NCBI RefSeq assembly: GCF_041906005.1
Contig: NZ_JAYRJY010000001.1
Location: 2,294,001 to 2,358,000 of the forward strand
Direction of reading: 5' to 3'
From: Ferrovibrio sp041906005
GTDB taxonomy: Bacteria; Pseudomonadota; Alphaproteobacteria; Ferrovibrionales; Ferrovibrionaceae
DNA: 64,000 bases
Positions 55,310-63,881 of this stretch are shown here, in pieces; the stretch's first letter is position 1; the number at the start of each line of letters is the position of its first letter. The position numbers and the translations under genes are program-made. The notes below the pieces were generated by a model. It did not search any database, was not told the DNA's origin, and saw only the letters and a program-made list of their open reading frames with translations.

Positions 55310-55652
55310 CGGGCGGTGAGCAACTGGCTCGGTTATCTCACTGGCGGCCTTGCCGTGACCTGCCTGAAGCTGGACGCCACCTTCACCGATACGGCCCTCA
55401 CCGCGCGTAGCCGCAGTTCGGGTTCCAAAACGATGGCCGGCTGGAGCCTCGGGGTGGGCGGCGAATATGCGCTGAACAGGGACGGGCCGCTCGGGGGGCG
55501 AGTATCTCTATACCCGATTTGACAAGATCACGTCGTCGTCCGGCGTGTCGTTGACCAGCGGTACCGATACCCTGAAACATTCGGCCGATCTCGATACCCA
55601 TGGCCTGTTCAAACCGGCGCCAGTCCCTATCTTTCTTGTGCCTATGTTCTAA
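55310..55652 (+). pseudogene. Frameshifted 3' fragment of a third beta-barrel gene
   Basis: From about 55313 one frame encodes NWLGYLTGGLAVTCLKLDATF and GWSLGVGGEYALNRD, matching copy 1 from its middle to near its end. At the G-run 55493-55498 the match moves to another frame (EYLYTRFDKITSSSGVSL, then HSADLDTHGLF), ending at TAA 55650-55652. The N-terminal half is missing and the final barrel strand is replaced. It is a degraded tandem duplicate. Confidence 0.8.
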
Positions 55653-55681
55653 GGGGCATCGGATACCGGGACGGAGCCATC

Positions 55682-56848
55682 ATGCGCAGCATCATTTTTG
55701 CCAGCATTCTCGGCGTCACGCTCGGGGCGGGTTTCGCCATGGCCCAGCCGGCTGCTGACCAGGATCGGCCGCCGGTCTTCCGCACTGAAGACGCGACGGT
55801 GAAGGTCGTCACCGTCGCGCGCGGGCTGGAGCATCCCTGGGCCATGGCCTTCCTGCCCGATGGCCGCCTGCTGGTGACCGAACGGCCGGGCCGCATGCGC
55901 GTGGTGGGGAAGGATGGCCGCGTCGCGCCGCCGCTGGAAAATCTGCCGCCGGTTTTCGCCAGCGGGCAGGGCGGCCTGCTGGATGTGACGCTCGATCCCG
56001 ATTTCGCCGCCAACCGCATGCTCTATTTTACGTATGCGGAACCCGGGGACGGGCCAGAGCGAGGGGGCGCCGGCACGGCCTTGGCCAGCGCACGCTTCGC
56101 CGGCACCCGGTTGGAAGACGTGAAAGTGCTGTTCCGCCAGCAGCCCAAACTCTCCGGCGGCCTGCATTTCGGCAGCCGCGTGGTGGTCGGGCCGGACGAC
56201 AAATTGTGGCTCGGCCTCGGTGAACGCTATCGCCGTGACGAGGCGCAGAATCTCAATGTCCATCTGGGCAAGGTGATCCGGCTCAACAAGGACGGCAGCG
56301 TGCCGGCCGACAACCCGTTTGTGGGCCGCAACGACGCGCGGCCGGAAATCTGGTCCTATGGCCACCGCAACATCCAGGGCATGGCGCGCCATCCGCAGAC
56401 CGGCCCGCAATCTGGCAGGGTGTGGCTGCATGAACATGGCGCGCGTGGCGGCGACGAGATCAACATCCCTGAACGTGGCCGCAATTACGGCTGGCCGGTC
56501 ATCACCCATGGGGTGGATTATTCGGGGGCGAAAATCGGCATCGGCTCGGAAGCGCCGGGCATGGAGCAGCCGCTGCTGCATTGGACGCCCTCGATCGCGC
56601 CCTCAGGCATGGCGTTTTACGGCGGCAGTCGCATTCCGGCCTGGCGCGGCAATCTTTTCGTGGGGTCGCTGAATTCGTTTCTGTTGATGCGCGTGGTGCT
56701 GGATGGTACGCGCGTGGTGAAGCAGGAGCGTCTGCTGGCCGGGCTGGACGAGCGTATCCGCGATGTGCGCGATGGGCCGGATGGCTATCTCTATATCGCC
56801 ACCGACAATGCCGATGGCCGCATTCTGCGCATCGAGCCGGTGAATTGA
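55682..56848 (+). CDS. PQQ-dependent sugar dehydrogenase (YliI-like)
   Basis: A 388-residue secreted beta-propeller with a signal peptide (IIFASILGVTLGAGFAMA). GLEHPWAMAFLPDGRLLVTERPGRMR, the catalytic-type His in KLSGGLHFGSRVV, GHRNIQGMA and EHGARGGDEIN are the marks of soluble aldose sugar dehydrogenases that use PQQ in the periplasm. GGAG precedes the ATG by about six bases. It stands alone, downstream of the beta-barrel fragment. Confidence 0.9.
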   Translation: MRSIIFASILGVTLGAGFAMAQPAADQDRPPVFRTEDATVKVVTVARGLEHPWAMAFLPDGRLLVTERPGRMRVVGKDGRVAPPLENLPPVFASGQGGLLDVTLDPDFAANRMLYFTYAEPGDGPERGGAGTALASARFAGTRLEDVKVLFRQQPKLSGGLHFGSRVVVGPDDKLWLGLGERYRRDEAQNLNVHLGKVIRLNKDGSVPADNPFVGRNDARPEIWSYGHRNIQGMARHPQTGPQSGRVWLHEHGARGGDEINIPERGRNYGWPVITHGVDYSGAKIGIGSEAPGMEQPLLHWTPSIAPSGMAFYGGSRIPAWRGNLFVGSLNSFLLMRVVLDGTRVVKQERLLAGLDERIRDVRDGPDGYLYIATDNADGRILRIEPVN

Positions 56849-56871
56849 GGGCGCCAGTTAATTAAAGCGCC

Positions 56872-57729
56872 TCAGCCCATCTCGCCGGTATGGGCGTTGT
56901 AGTTGTTGATGATCCGGTGCAGCACATCCAGCATGTTGCGCTGGATCGGATCCTGGCCGTTGAGGATCAGGGTCAGGGCCACCCGCGTGATGCCCAGTTT
57001 GCTCGCCACCTGGTCCAGCGTGATGCCGCGGGCGCGGCAGGCCATGGTCATCTGGTCGAAGGAACCGCGGTCGAGGAAGACGCGGCCCCACTCGTCGCGG
57101 CCGGTGAGCCGGATCGGCTTGATCTCGGCCCTGGCCGGCTGGGCTGCGCGCCGGGGTGCCGGGGCGCCGGCGGATGAGGGCTTGACCACCGGCGGCGGCG
57201 CCGTGCGCTGCGGCGGGCGCCAGTCGGGCTCGCGCTCGAAGACTTCCAGTTGCGGTGCCTGGTCGATCAGGTGTCGCAACATGCGGCGCATGTGATCCAG
57301 CAGGGTGTTGGCGGTGCCGTCGGCTTCCGGCCCGTCGATCAGCAGCGTGCTGAGCTCTTCCAGCCGCTTGAGACGCGAGTCGAAGAATTCCCGCGCGCCA
57401 TAGGGCAGGGCGCTGCGCGCCTCGATCAGGTTTTCCAGGTAGCTCTGCTTGACATCGATCTCCATCTTCAGGATCTTCGCCCGCATCTGCGCCACATAGC
57501 GGCGCAACTCGTCGCGTCGCCCGGTGCGCAGCACCGAAAGCCGGCCCTCGGCCACTTCGGCCGCCTGGTGGAATTCATCGACCAGGGTGGAGAATTTGCG
57601 GAAGCCCGAGACGGTATTCCGCTTCTCGCCCGGATCCTCAGTGAACTTGAAGATCTGGATGGCGCGTTGCTCGATGCGGGAAACCAGCTCGTTGGCTTCC
57701 TGATTATGCGCGTGGTTGTCGGCGATCAT
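56872..57729 (-). CDS. Coiled-coil protein with C-terminal HTH, unknown role
   Basis: A 285-residue cytoplasmic protein. Residues about 10-165 are predicted helical or coiled coil (RRYVAQMRAKILKMEIDVKQSYLENLIEARSAL). A Pro/Ala linker spans about 170-205. The C-terminal part, after a strand GRDEWGRVFLDRGSFDQM, contains an XRE-like HTH (ARGITLDQVASKLGITRVALTLILNGQDPI). I do not know this combination. It lies between the sugar dehydrogenase (convergent) and the aminotransferase (same strand). A regulatory or chromosome-associated role is only a guess. Confidence 0.7.
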   Translation of the reverse strand: MIADNHAHNQEANELVSRIEQRAIQIFKFTEDPGEKRNTVSGFRKFSTLVDEFHQAAEVAEGRLSVLRTGRRDELRRYVAQMRAKILKMEIDVKQSYLENLIEARSALPYGAREFFDSRLKRLEELSTLLIDGPEADGTANTLLDHMRRMLRHLIDQAPQLEVFEREPDWRPPQRTAPPPVVKPSSAGAPAPRRAAQPARAEIKPIRLTGRDEWGRVFLDRGSFDQMTMACRARGITLDQVASKLGITRVALTLILNGQDPIQRNMLDVLHRIINNYNAHTGEMG

Positions 57730-57835
57730 CGGTCAATACTGTCCGGCCCGGGTTACGGTAACTTTAATTTTTTATCATAATCCGGCCGGCAGGCGAACCG
57801 AATGCTACCCCTTCAAAAGGATAGTACGGTTCAAA

Positions 57836-59242
57836 TTATGCCGCGCTGCGCAAACCCTGCTGGGCCACCCAGGCTTCGGTGCGGGCCAGTGCCCGCTCGA
57901 AACGATCGAACAGGGCATCGATCTCGCTTTCGGTGATGATCATCGGCGGGCAGAAGCCGATCACGTCGCCGGCCATGGCGCGGATGATCAGGCCTTCCTC
58001 CTGGGCGAAGTTCATGCAGGCCGCGCCCACGCCGGCGGCCGGCGCAAAGCTGCGTTTCGTTGCCTTGTCGGCCACCAGCTCGGCGGCGCCGATCAGGCCG
58101 GTGCCGCGCGCCTCGCCCACCAGCGGATGATCGGCCAGCCGTTTGAGACGCGCAAGAAAGCGCGGCGAGATGCGGTTGACATGGCCGTAGACATCGCGCT
58201 CCTCGTAGATCTGCAGCGCGCGCAACGCCACCGCCGCCGCCACCGGATGGCCGCCATAGGTGAAGCCATGGCCAAACGTGCCGATCTTGCCGGAATTGTC
58301 GCGGATGGCGCTGTAGACATGTTCTGGCACCAGCACGGCCGAGATCGGCAGGTAGGCGCTCGACATCTGCTTGGCACAGGTGACGAAATCGGGCTTGTAG
58401 TTGAAACGCTCGGCGCCCCACAGCTTGCCTGTGCGGCCGAAGCCGCAGATCACCTCGTCGGCGGCGCTCAGGATATCATATTTCTTCAGCACGGCCTGGA
58501 TGGCGGGGAAGTATCCTTCCGGCGGCAGCACCACGCCGCCGGCGCCCATGATCGGTTCGGCGATGAAGGCCGCCACCGTGTCGGGGCCTTCGCTCTGGAT
58601 GAAGCTTTCCAGGTTGCGGGCCAGGCGGGCGACGAAATCGGCCTCGCTCTCGCCCGGTTCGGCGAAGCGGTAGTAATGCGGGCAGTCCACATGCTTGATG
58701 CCGGCAATCGGCAGGTCGAAATCGCGGTGATTGGCCGGCAGGCCGGTCAGGCTGGCCGTGGCGACCGTGACGCCGTGATAGCCCTTCACGCGGGAGAGGA
58801 TGGTTTTCTTCTGCGGCCGGCCCAGCGCGTTATTGTAATACCAGACCAGCTTGATGAATGTGTCGTTGGCGCCCGAGCCGCCTTCGGCGAAGAACACCTT
58901 GCCCACCGGCACCGGACTCAGGCTTTTCAGCTTCTCGGCCAGCTCGACCACCGGCGCCGTCGTCTTGTGGCCGAAGCCGTGATAATAGGGCAGCTTGCGC
59001 ATCTGCTCGATGGCGGCGTCCACCAGGGCCGCCTCGCTGAAGCCCAGCCCGGCGCACCACAGGCCGGCCATGCCCTCGATATATTCCTTGCCCTGGTCAT
59101 CATAGACATAGATGCCCTTGCCGCGTTCGATCACCAGCGGGCCGGCCACTTCATGCTTCACCAGGTTGGTGTAGGGATGCATGACATGGGCGATGTCGCG
59201 GGCGGCCATCGAATTGGGCAGGTTCGGCGTATGGGCGGTCAT
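57836..59242 (-). CDS. Class III PLP-dependent aminotransferase
   Basis: A 468-residue omega-aminotransferase. MHPYTNLVKHEVAGPLVIERGKGIYVYDDQGKEYIEG opens the family fold, GSGANDTFIKLVWYYNN binds the cofactor phosphate, AADEVICGFGRTGK contains the PLP-ring aspartate and the Schiff-base lysine is in CAKQMSSAY. It resembles the aspartate aminotransferase family protein / putrescine or beta-alanine-pyruvate type; the amine substrate is unknown. The start is the ATG at 59242. It is divergent from the hydrolase gene at 59343. Confidence 0.9.
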   Translation of the reverse strand: MTAHTPNLPNSMAARDIAHVMHPYTNLVKHEVAGPLVIERGKGIYVYDDQGKEYIEGMAGLWCAGLGFSEAALVDAAIEQMRKLPYYHGFGHKTTAPVVELAEKLKSLSPVPVGKVFFAEGGSGANDTFIKLVWYYNNALGRPQKKTILSRVKGYHGVTVATASLTGLPANHRDFDLPIAGIKHVDCPHYYRFAEPGESEADFVARLARNLESFIQSEGPDTVAAFIAEPIMGAGGVVLPPEGYFPAIQAVLKKYDILSAADEVICGFGRTGKLWGAERFNYKPDFVTCAKQMSSAYLPISAVLVPEHVYSAIRDNSGKIGTFGHGFTYGGHPVAAAVALRALQIYEERDVYGHVNRISPRFLARLKRLADHPLVGEARGTGLIGAAELVADKATKRSFAPAAGVGAACMNFAQEEGLIIRAMAGDVIGFCPPMIITESEIDALFDRFERALARTEAWVAQQGLRSAA

Positions 59243-59342
59243 GGGCGATGTCCTGATGGTGGACGGTCAGTAGACGGCGAAAAGCCGCGGCTGTCAAAAC
59301 GCCACTGCTGTCAAAATGTTCGTAGCCAGTTAAAGTTGGGCC

Positions 59343-60290
59343 ATGACAACACCGAATCTGACTCTGACTTCCCCCGCCGACGGCCTGGTGCTGCAAGGAT
59401 ACGAATGGCTGCCCGGCGATCCGGGGCACTGCCGGGCCGTGGTAGTGATCGCCCATGGCATGGCCGAACATGCCGCCCGATATGGCCGCTTTGCCGCCGC
59501 GCTGAACGCCGCCGGTTTTGCTGTCTACGCCTTCGACCATCGCGGCCACGGCCATTCCGCCCGTTCGGTAGGCGAACTGGGGCATATGGCCGATCGCGAT
59601 GGCTGGAACCGCGCCGTAGCCGATCTGGCCGCGATCTGCGCCCTGGCACAGCAGCGCCATCCCGGCCGACCGCTGCTGCTGTTTGGCCATTCCATGGGAT
59701 CCTTCATGGCGCAGCAGATGCTGTACGAGCATGGCAGGATGCTGGCCGGCTGCGTGCTGTGCGCCTCGAACGGCAAACCGCCGCCGATCGCGGCCCTGGG
59801 CCGGCTGGTGGCGCGGATCGAACGGCTGCGCCGTGGCGGGCGTGGCATCAGCCCGCTGATCCAGAGCCTGTCCTTCGATGCCTTCAACAAACGCTTCCAG
59901 CCGGCACGCACCGAATTCGACTGGCTGTCGCGCGATGCCGTGGAAGTAGACAAGTATGTCAACGATCCGTTTTGCGGCTTTCCGATCACGGTGCAGGCCT
60001 GGATCGATTTTCTCGACGGCCTGGGCGTCATGGCGCGGCCGGAAAACCAGAGCCGGATCCCCAAAAGTCTGCCGGTGTTCGTCATCGCCGGAAGCCACGA
60101 CCCGGTCTCGGGCGGCGGCAAGGGATTGCGGCAGTTGCTGGATGCCTATGCTGCAGCGGGCCTGACGCGGGTGGACAGCAAATTCTATCCGCAGGCGCGG
60201 CACGAGCTGTTGAACGAGATCAATCGCGACGACGTAACCGCCGATGTCATCGGCTTTTTCAACCGCTGCCTGGAGGGTGGCGCGGGCTAG
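59343..60290 (+). CDS. Alpha/beta hydrolase (monoacylglycerol-lipase-like)
   Basis: A 315-residue serine hydrolase without a signal peptide. AVVVIAHGMAEHAARY is the oxyanion segment, FGHSMGSFM holds the nucleophile Ser (near residue 117), VIAGSHDPVS the aspartate and PQARHELLNE the histidine, all in the monoacylglycerol lipase/PldB style. It would hydrolyse a lysophospholipid or monoglyceride. It is convergent with the MarR gene, with six bases between the stops. Confidence 0.9.
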   Translation: MTTPNLTLTSPADGLVLQGYEWLPGDPGHCRAVVVIAHGMAEHAARYGRFAAALNAAGFAVYAFDHRGHGHSARSVGELGHMADRDGWNRAVADLAAICALAQQRHPGRPLLLFGHSMGSFMAQQMLYEHGRMLAGCVLCASNGKPPPIAALGRLVARIERLRRGGRGISPLIQSLSFDAFNKRFQPARTEFDWLSRDAVEVDKYVNDPFCGFPITVQAWIDFLDGLGVMARPENQSRIPKSLPVFVIAGSHDPVSGGGKGLRQLLDAYAAAGLTRVDSKFYPQARHELLNEINRDDVTADVIGFFNRCLEGGAG

Positions 60291-60296
60291 ACCGGT

Positions 60297-60827
60297 TCAG
60301 CGCCGCCGCCGGCTTTCAGCGGGGACATTGCCGGTTTCTGCCGCTTGGTCCTGCGGCAAGGCCGTCAGATTGTCATACACTTTGTGCAGCAGGGCCTTGA
60401 GCTGATCGGCCTCGTTCGTGCTCAGGCCTGCCAGGGCTGCCTGTTCCAGGCTTTCGGCGGCCGGCGTCAGCGCTTCGGTCAATGCCGCGCCGGTGGAGGA
60501 CAGACGGATGGCGATGGCGCGGGCATCCCCGGCATCGCGTCCGCGCGACACCAATCCCTGCGCCTCCAGGCTGCCGACTAGGCGCGACAGGGTGGAGACC
60601 TCGATGCTGGTATGCTCGGCCAGTTCGGTCAGGCGCTGCCCGTCGCGTTCGCGCAGGGCAGCCAGTACCCGCCAGTCCGGCAGGCTGATGCCGGCGCGGC
60701 GCAGCACACCGCCGAAGCGCATGGCCAGCGAAACACCGGCCCGATTGATCAGATAGGGAAGATAGCGATCAAGCTTCAGCGGCGCGGGATCTTGCGTGCC
60801 GGAAGCCGGTTTTGCGGGCGCGGCCAT
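60297..60827 (-). CDS. MarR-family transcriptional regulator
   Basis: A 176-residue MarR regulator: GVLRRAGISLPDWRVLAALRERDGQRLTELAEHTSIEVSTLSRLVGSLEAQGLVSR forms the winged helix (about 40-95), followed by the wing and a dimerisation helix. It starts 17 bases after the cheY stop on the same strand, so it may be read together with the chemotaxis genes, although a link is not obvious. Confidence 0.88.
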   Translation of the reverse strand: MAAPAKPASGTQDPAPLKLDRYLPYLINRAGVSLAMRFGGVLRRAGISLPDWRVLAALRERDGQRLTELAEHTSIEVSTLSRLVGSLEAQGLVSRGRDAGDARAIAIRLSSTGAALTEALTPAAESLEQAALAGLSTNEADQLKALLHKVYDNLTALPQDQAAETGNVPAESRRRR

Positions 60828-60844
60828 CGGTGGCGCGCGGCGCG

Positions 60845-61237
60845 TCAGGAGCCCAGCTTGCCCAGCACGGCCTCGATCTTCTGCTTCATCGTGGCGGCGT
60901 TGAACGGTTTGACCATGTAATTGTTGACGCCAGCCTGAATGGCGGTCTTGACCAGCTCGGTGTCGCGCTGGCCGGTCGCCATGATGAAAGGCATCCGCTT
61001 GGTCAGGGGATTGCTGCGAATGGTCTTGAGCAGGGTCAGACCATCCATGCCATCCATGTTCCAGTCCGAAATGATCAGGTCGAACTTGTTGGAATTCATC
61101 GCCACCAGAGCTTCAGTGCCGCTCTTGGCCTCGACAACATTCTTGATGCCGATCTCCTGGAGACAATAGCGGGCAATGCCGCGCATGCTCATCTGATCGT
61201 CAACGATCAAAACCCGAAGATTGCTCGCCGAAGGCAT
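60845..61237 (-). CDS. cheY: CheY-type response regulator
   Basis: A 130-residue single receiver domain. The acidic pair lies in LIVDDQMSMR, the phosphoacceptor Asp in LIISDWNMDGMDG (near residue 59) and the conserved Lys in NYMVKPF (near 111). It would carry the signal from CheA to the flagellar motor. It follows cheB after a 104-base gap. Confidence 0.9.
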   Translation of the reverse strand: MPSASNLRVLIVDDQMSMRGIARYCLQEIGIKNVVEAKSGTEALVAMNSNKFDLIISDWNMDGMDGLTLLKTIRSNPLTKRMPFIMATGQRDTELVKTAIQAGVNNYMVKPFNAATMKQKIEAVLGKLGS

Positions 61238-61341
61238 AGGGTCCCTCGCTTTTCCTCAACTCACAGGGCCGGCCCTTCCTGGACCGGCTGCACCCGCACT
61301 GTGGATAACATCATGGTATCTAGCGTAAAAAACAAGGTTTC

Positions 61342-62394
61342 TCAACGCTGTTTGCACCGGTTCAGAATCTCTTGGGCAATGTGGCCGATGCCGGCCTCAA
61401 CCTGCACCGCACCGACCAGCTTGGCCGCCTTGGGCATGCCGTAGACCAGGCTGGTCGATTCGTCCTGGCCGATGGTCTGGGCGCCGGCTTCCAGCATTTT
61501 CTTGAGGCCGGTGGCGCCGTCCTTGCCCATGCCGGTCAGGATCACGCCGATGGCGTTATGGCCGGCATGTTCAGCGACCGAATTGAATAATACGTCAACC
61601 GACGGACGATGCCCGGAGACCGGCGGTTCATGGTTAAGCTTGGTGTAGTAGTGGCCGCCGGAGCGGTGCAACGTCAGGTGATAGTCGCCCGGGGCGATAT
61701 AAACGTGACCGGGGAAGACGCGGACGTTGTCCTTGGCCTCGGTGACCGTGACCGCCGACAGGGAATCAAGGCGGGCGGCAAAACTGCCGGTGAAGCGCGG
61801 CGGCATGTGCTGGGTAATCAGGATCGGCGGGCTGTCGGGAGGCATCACGGTGATGACCTCCTTCAGGGCCTCCACGCCGCCGGTCGAAGAGCCGATGGCG
61901 ACGATGATGTCGGTGGAGTTGAAGCCCGGACCCGGGGTCAGGCGCTTGGGCGCACCGCCTTCGACCGGCCGGTTGCGCGCCACCACCCGGGCGGTGGAGG
62001 CCATCTTCACCTTGGCGATCAGGTCGGTCTTGATCTCTTCCAGGGCGTGCTTGATGTCCAGCGTCGGCTTGGGCACGAAATCGACGGCACCCATTTCCAG
62101 CGCCTGCATGGTGATCGTGGCGCCCTTCTGGGTCAGGGTCGATACCATCACCACCGGCATCGGCCGCAGCCGCATGATCTTTTCCAGGAAGGAGATGCCG
62201 TCCATGTTGGGCATCTCGACATCCAGGGTCAGGACATCGGGGTTGAGTTCCTTGATCATCGTGCGGGCGATCAGCGGATCGGGTGCCGCGCCGACGACAT
62301 CGATTTCGGGATCGCTCGACAGGGCGGCGGTCAGCAACTGACGGATCAGCGCGCTGTCGTCGACAATGAGAACCTTGATCCTTTTACCCGCCAC
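61342..62394 (-). CDS. cheB: Chemotaxis methylesterase/deamidase CheB
   Basis: A 350-residue CheB with an N-terminal receiver domain (VLIVDDSALIR, Asp in TLDVEMPNMDG) and a C-terminal methylesterase domain with the catalytic Ser in IGSSTGGVEAL, His in ITQHMP and Asp in MGKDGATGL. It removes methyl groups from chemoreceptors when phosphorylated by CheA. The start is a GTG at 62394 with GGGGAG seven bases upstream; the open frame further upstream overlaps cheR and is not protein-like. It follows cheR by 26 bases. Confidence 0.93.
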   Translation of the reverse strand: MAGKRIKVLIVDDSALIRQLLTAALSSDPEIDVVGAAPDPLIARTMIKELNPDVLTLDVEMPNMDGISFLEKIMRLRPMPVVMVSTLTQKGATITMQALEMGAVDFVPKPTLDIKHALEEIKTDLIAKVKMASTARVVARNRPVEGGAPKRLTPGPGFNSTDIIVAIGSSTGGVEALKEVITVMPPDSPPILITQHMPPRFTGSFAARLDSLSAVTVTEAKDNVRVFPGHVYIAPGDYHLTLHRSGGHYYTKLNHEPPVSGHRPSVDVLFNSVAEHAGHNAIGVILTGMGKDGATGLKKMLEAGAQTIGQDESTSLVYGMPKAAKLVGAVQVEAGIGHIAQEILNRCKQR

Positions 62395-62420
62395 GATATT
62401 GCTCCCCGCGCCTGCCGGCC

Positions 62421-63287
62421 TTAGGCGATCTTGCGATGGATGTTGCGGCCCAGCAGCTTGAAGCGCTCGGTGATGCCGAACAGGTTTTCCGAATGGCCGA
62501 TATAGAGGAATCCGCCCGGCGCCAGCAGATTGGCGTAACGGTCGAACAGCACGCGCTGCGTGTCCTTGTCGAAATATATCACGACATTGCGGCAGAAGAT
62601 GACGTCGAACGGGCCCTTCATCGGCCAGTTTCCGATCAGGTTCAGGTGCTTGAAGCTGATCAGGTTGCGCGCTTCTGCCACCACGCGCACCTTGTCGTCG
62701 CCGTAGGGCTCGAAATACTTGTTGGCGATATCGGGCGCCATGCCTTCCAGGGACGAAGCCGGATAGATGCCTTCCGAACCGCGTCGCACCATCTCGGTGT
62801 CGATATCGGTGGCGAGGATCTTGGCATCCCACTGCTTGATGTCGGGCATCGCGCGCAGCAGGGTGATCGCCGCCGAGTAGGGTTCCTCGCCCGACGAGCA
62901 TCCGGCCGACCAGATGCGCAGGCGCCGGCCCTGGCTGACTGCGCGGGCGCGGATCTCCTGCAGGGCGGTGGTGGCGAGATGCTCGAAATGATGGTTCTCG
63001 CGGAAGAACTTGGTGAGGTTGGTGGTCAGCGCATTCAGCGTCGTGCCCAATTCGGCGGTGCCCTCGGGCGAACCGATGAATTCGATATACTGGCGGAATG
63101 ACTTCATGCCCAGTTTGCGCAGGCGCTTGGCCAGGCGGGCATAGACCATGTTGTGTTTGGTGGGGCCGAGCTCGATGCCGGTCTTTTCCTTCAGCATCGA
63201 ACGCAGGAAGTCGTAATCCCCTTTCGAGAAACTGAATTCCCGGTCTTCCGCGGTCGGGGCGTCGGCCGTCTTGCTGTCAACCGCCAT
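62421..63287 (-). CDS. cheR: Chemoreceptor methyltransferase CheR
   Basis: A 288-residue CheR. The N-terminal helical domain includes YARLAKRLRKLGMKSFRQYIEFI, then NALTTNLTKFFREN, the AdoMet-binding motif IWSAGCSSGEEPYSAAI, ATDIDTEMV, and FDVIFCRNVVIYFDK. It methylates receptor glutamates with S-adenosylmethionine. It lies 15 bases after the cheW stop and 26 bases before cheB, in the same operon. Confidence 0.94.
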   Translation of the reverse strand: MAVDSKTADAPTAEDREFSFSKGDYDFLRSMLKEKTGIELGPTKHNMVYARLAKRLRKLGMKSFRQYIEFIGSPEGTAELGTTLNALTTNLTKFFRENHHFEHLATTALQEIRARAVSQGRRLRIWSAGCSSGEEPYSAAITLLRAMPDIKQWDAKILATDIDTEMVRRGSEGIYPASSLEGMAPDIANKYFEPYGDDKVRVVAEARNLISFKHLNLIGNWPMKGPFDVIFCRNVVIYFDKDTQRVLFDRYANLLAPGGFLYIGHSENLFGITERFKLLGRNIHRKIA

Positions 63288-63302
63288 GGGTGTCCCGCCG
63301 GC

Positions 63303-63863
63303 TCAGGCCGCGGCTCCCGTGCTTTCGGACGGGCCGGGCAACATCTTGCCGCCGGCGCTGTCGGCTGCTTCCAGCATGCGGCCGGAGAACATGCGCTCCA
63401 GCCCGATCAGGCCGACCATGCGTTCGCCCACCGTGATCAGCCCTTCCATGAAGCCCAGGCCGCTGACCTGTTCCATGTTCGGCATCGGCCGGATTTCATC
63501 CTCGTTGATGGTGATGATGTCCGACACCGCGTCGACCAGGATGCCGACGATGCGCGAGGCCACGGAAACGATGATCACCACGTTGTATTTGGTCGGTTCG
63601 GTGCGCGGCATGCCGAAACGGGCGCGCAGGTCGAAGATCGGCACGATGGCGCCGCGCATGTTGATCACGCCACGCACGACTTCCGGCGTGTTGGGCAGCG
63701 GCGTGGTTTCCGACCAGGCGCGGATTTCGCGCACGGCCATGATGTCGACGCCGTATTCCTCGTTGCCAACGGTGAACGAGACGAGTTGCACCGTGCGCAG
63801 CGAGCGACCGGCGTGGTCAGTGGAGCCAGTGCCGGAGCCGGTGGGGCGTTCTGCCGAAGCCAT
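63303..63863 (-). CDS. cheW: Chemotaxis coupling protein CheW
   Basis: A 186-residue CheW linking receptors to CheA. The CheW fold is seen in VQLVSFTVGNEEYGVDIMAVREIR, LPNTPEVVRGVINMRGAIVPIFDLR and VSDIITINEDEIRPMP, near residues 28-160. The 25 or so residues at each end are low-complexity extensions. It lies 18 bases after the cheA stop. Confidence 0.93.
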   Translation of the reverse strand: MASAERPTGSGTGSTDHAGRSLRTVQLVSFTVGNEEYGVDIMAVREIRAWSETTPLPNTPEVVRGVINMRGAIVPIFDLRARFGMPRTEPTKYNVVIIVSVASRIVGILVDAVSDIITINEDEIRPMPNMEQVSGLGFMEGLITVGERMVGLIGLERMFSGRMLEAADSAGGKMLPGPSESTGAAA

Positions 63864-63881
63864 CTGCGTGCCTCCTGGTGT

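Noticed and set aside
57716..60400. An 894-codon plus-strand open frame across the aminotransferase and hydrolase genes
   Set aside because: It is antisense to a clear class III aminotransferase and out of frame with the hydrolase; composition is not protein-like.
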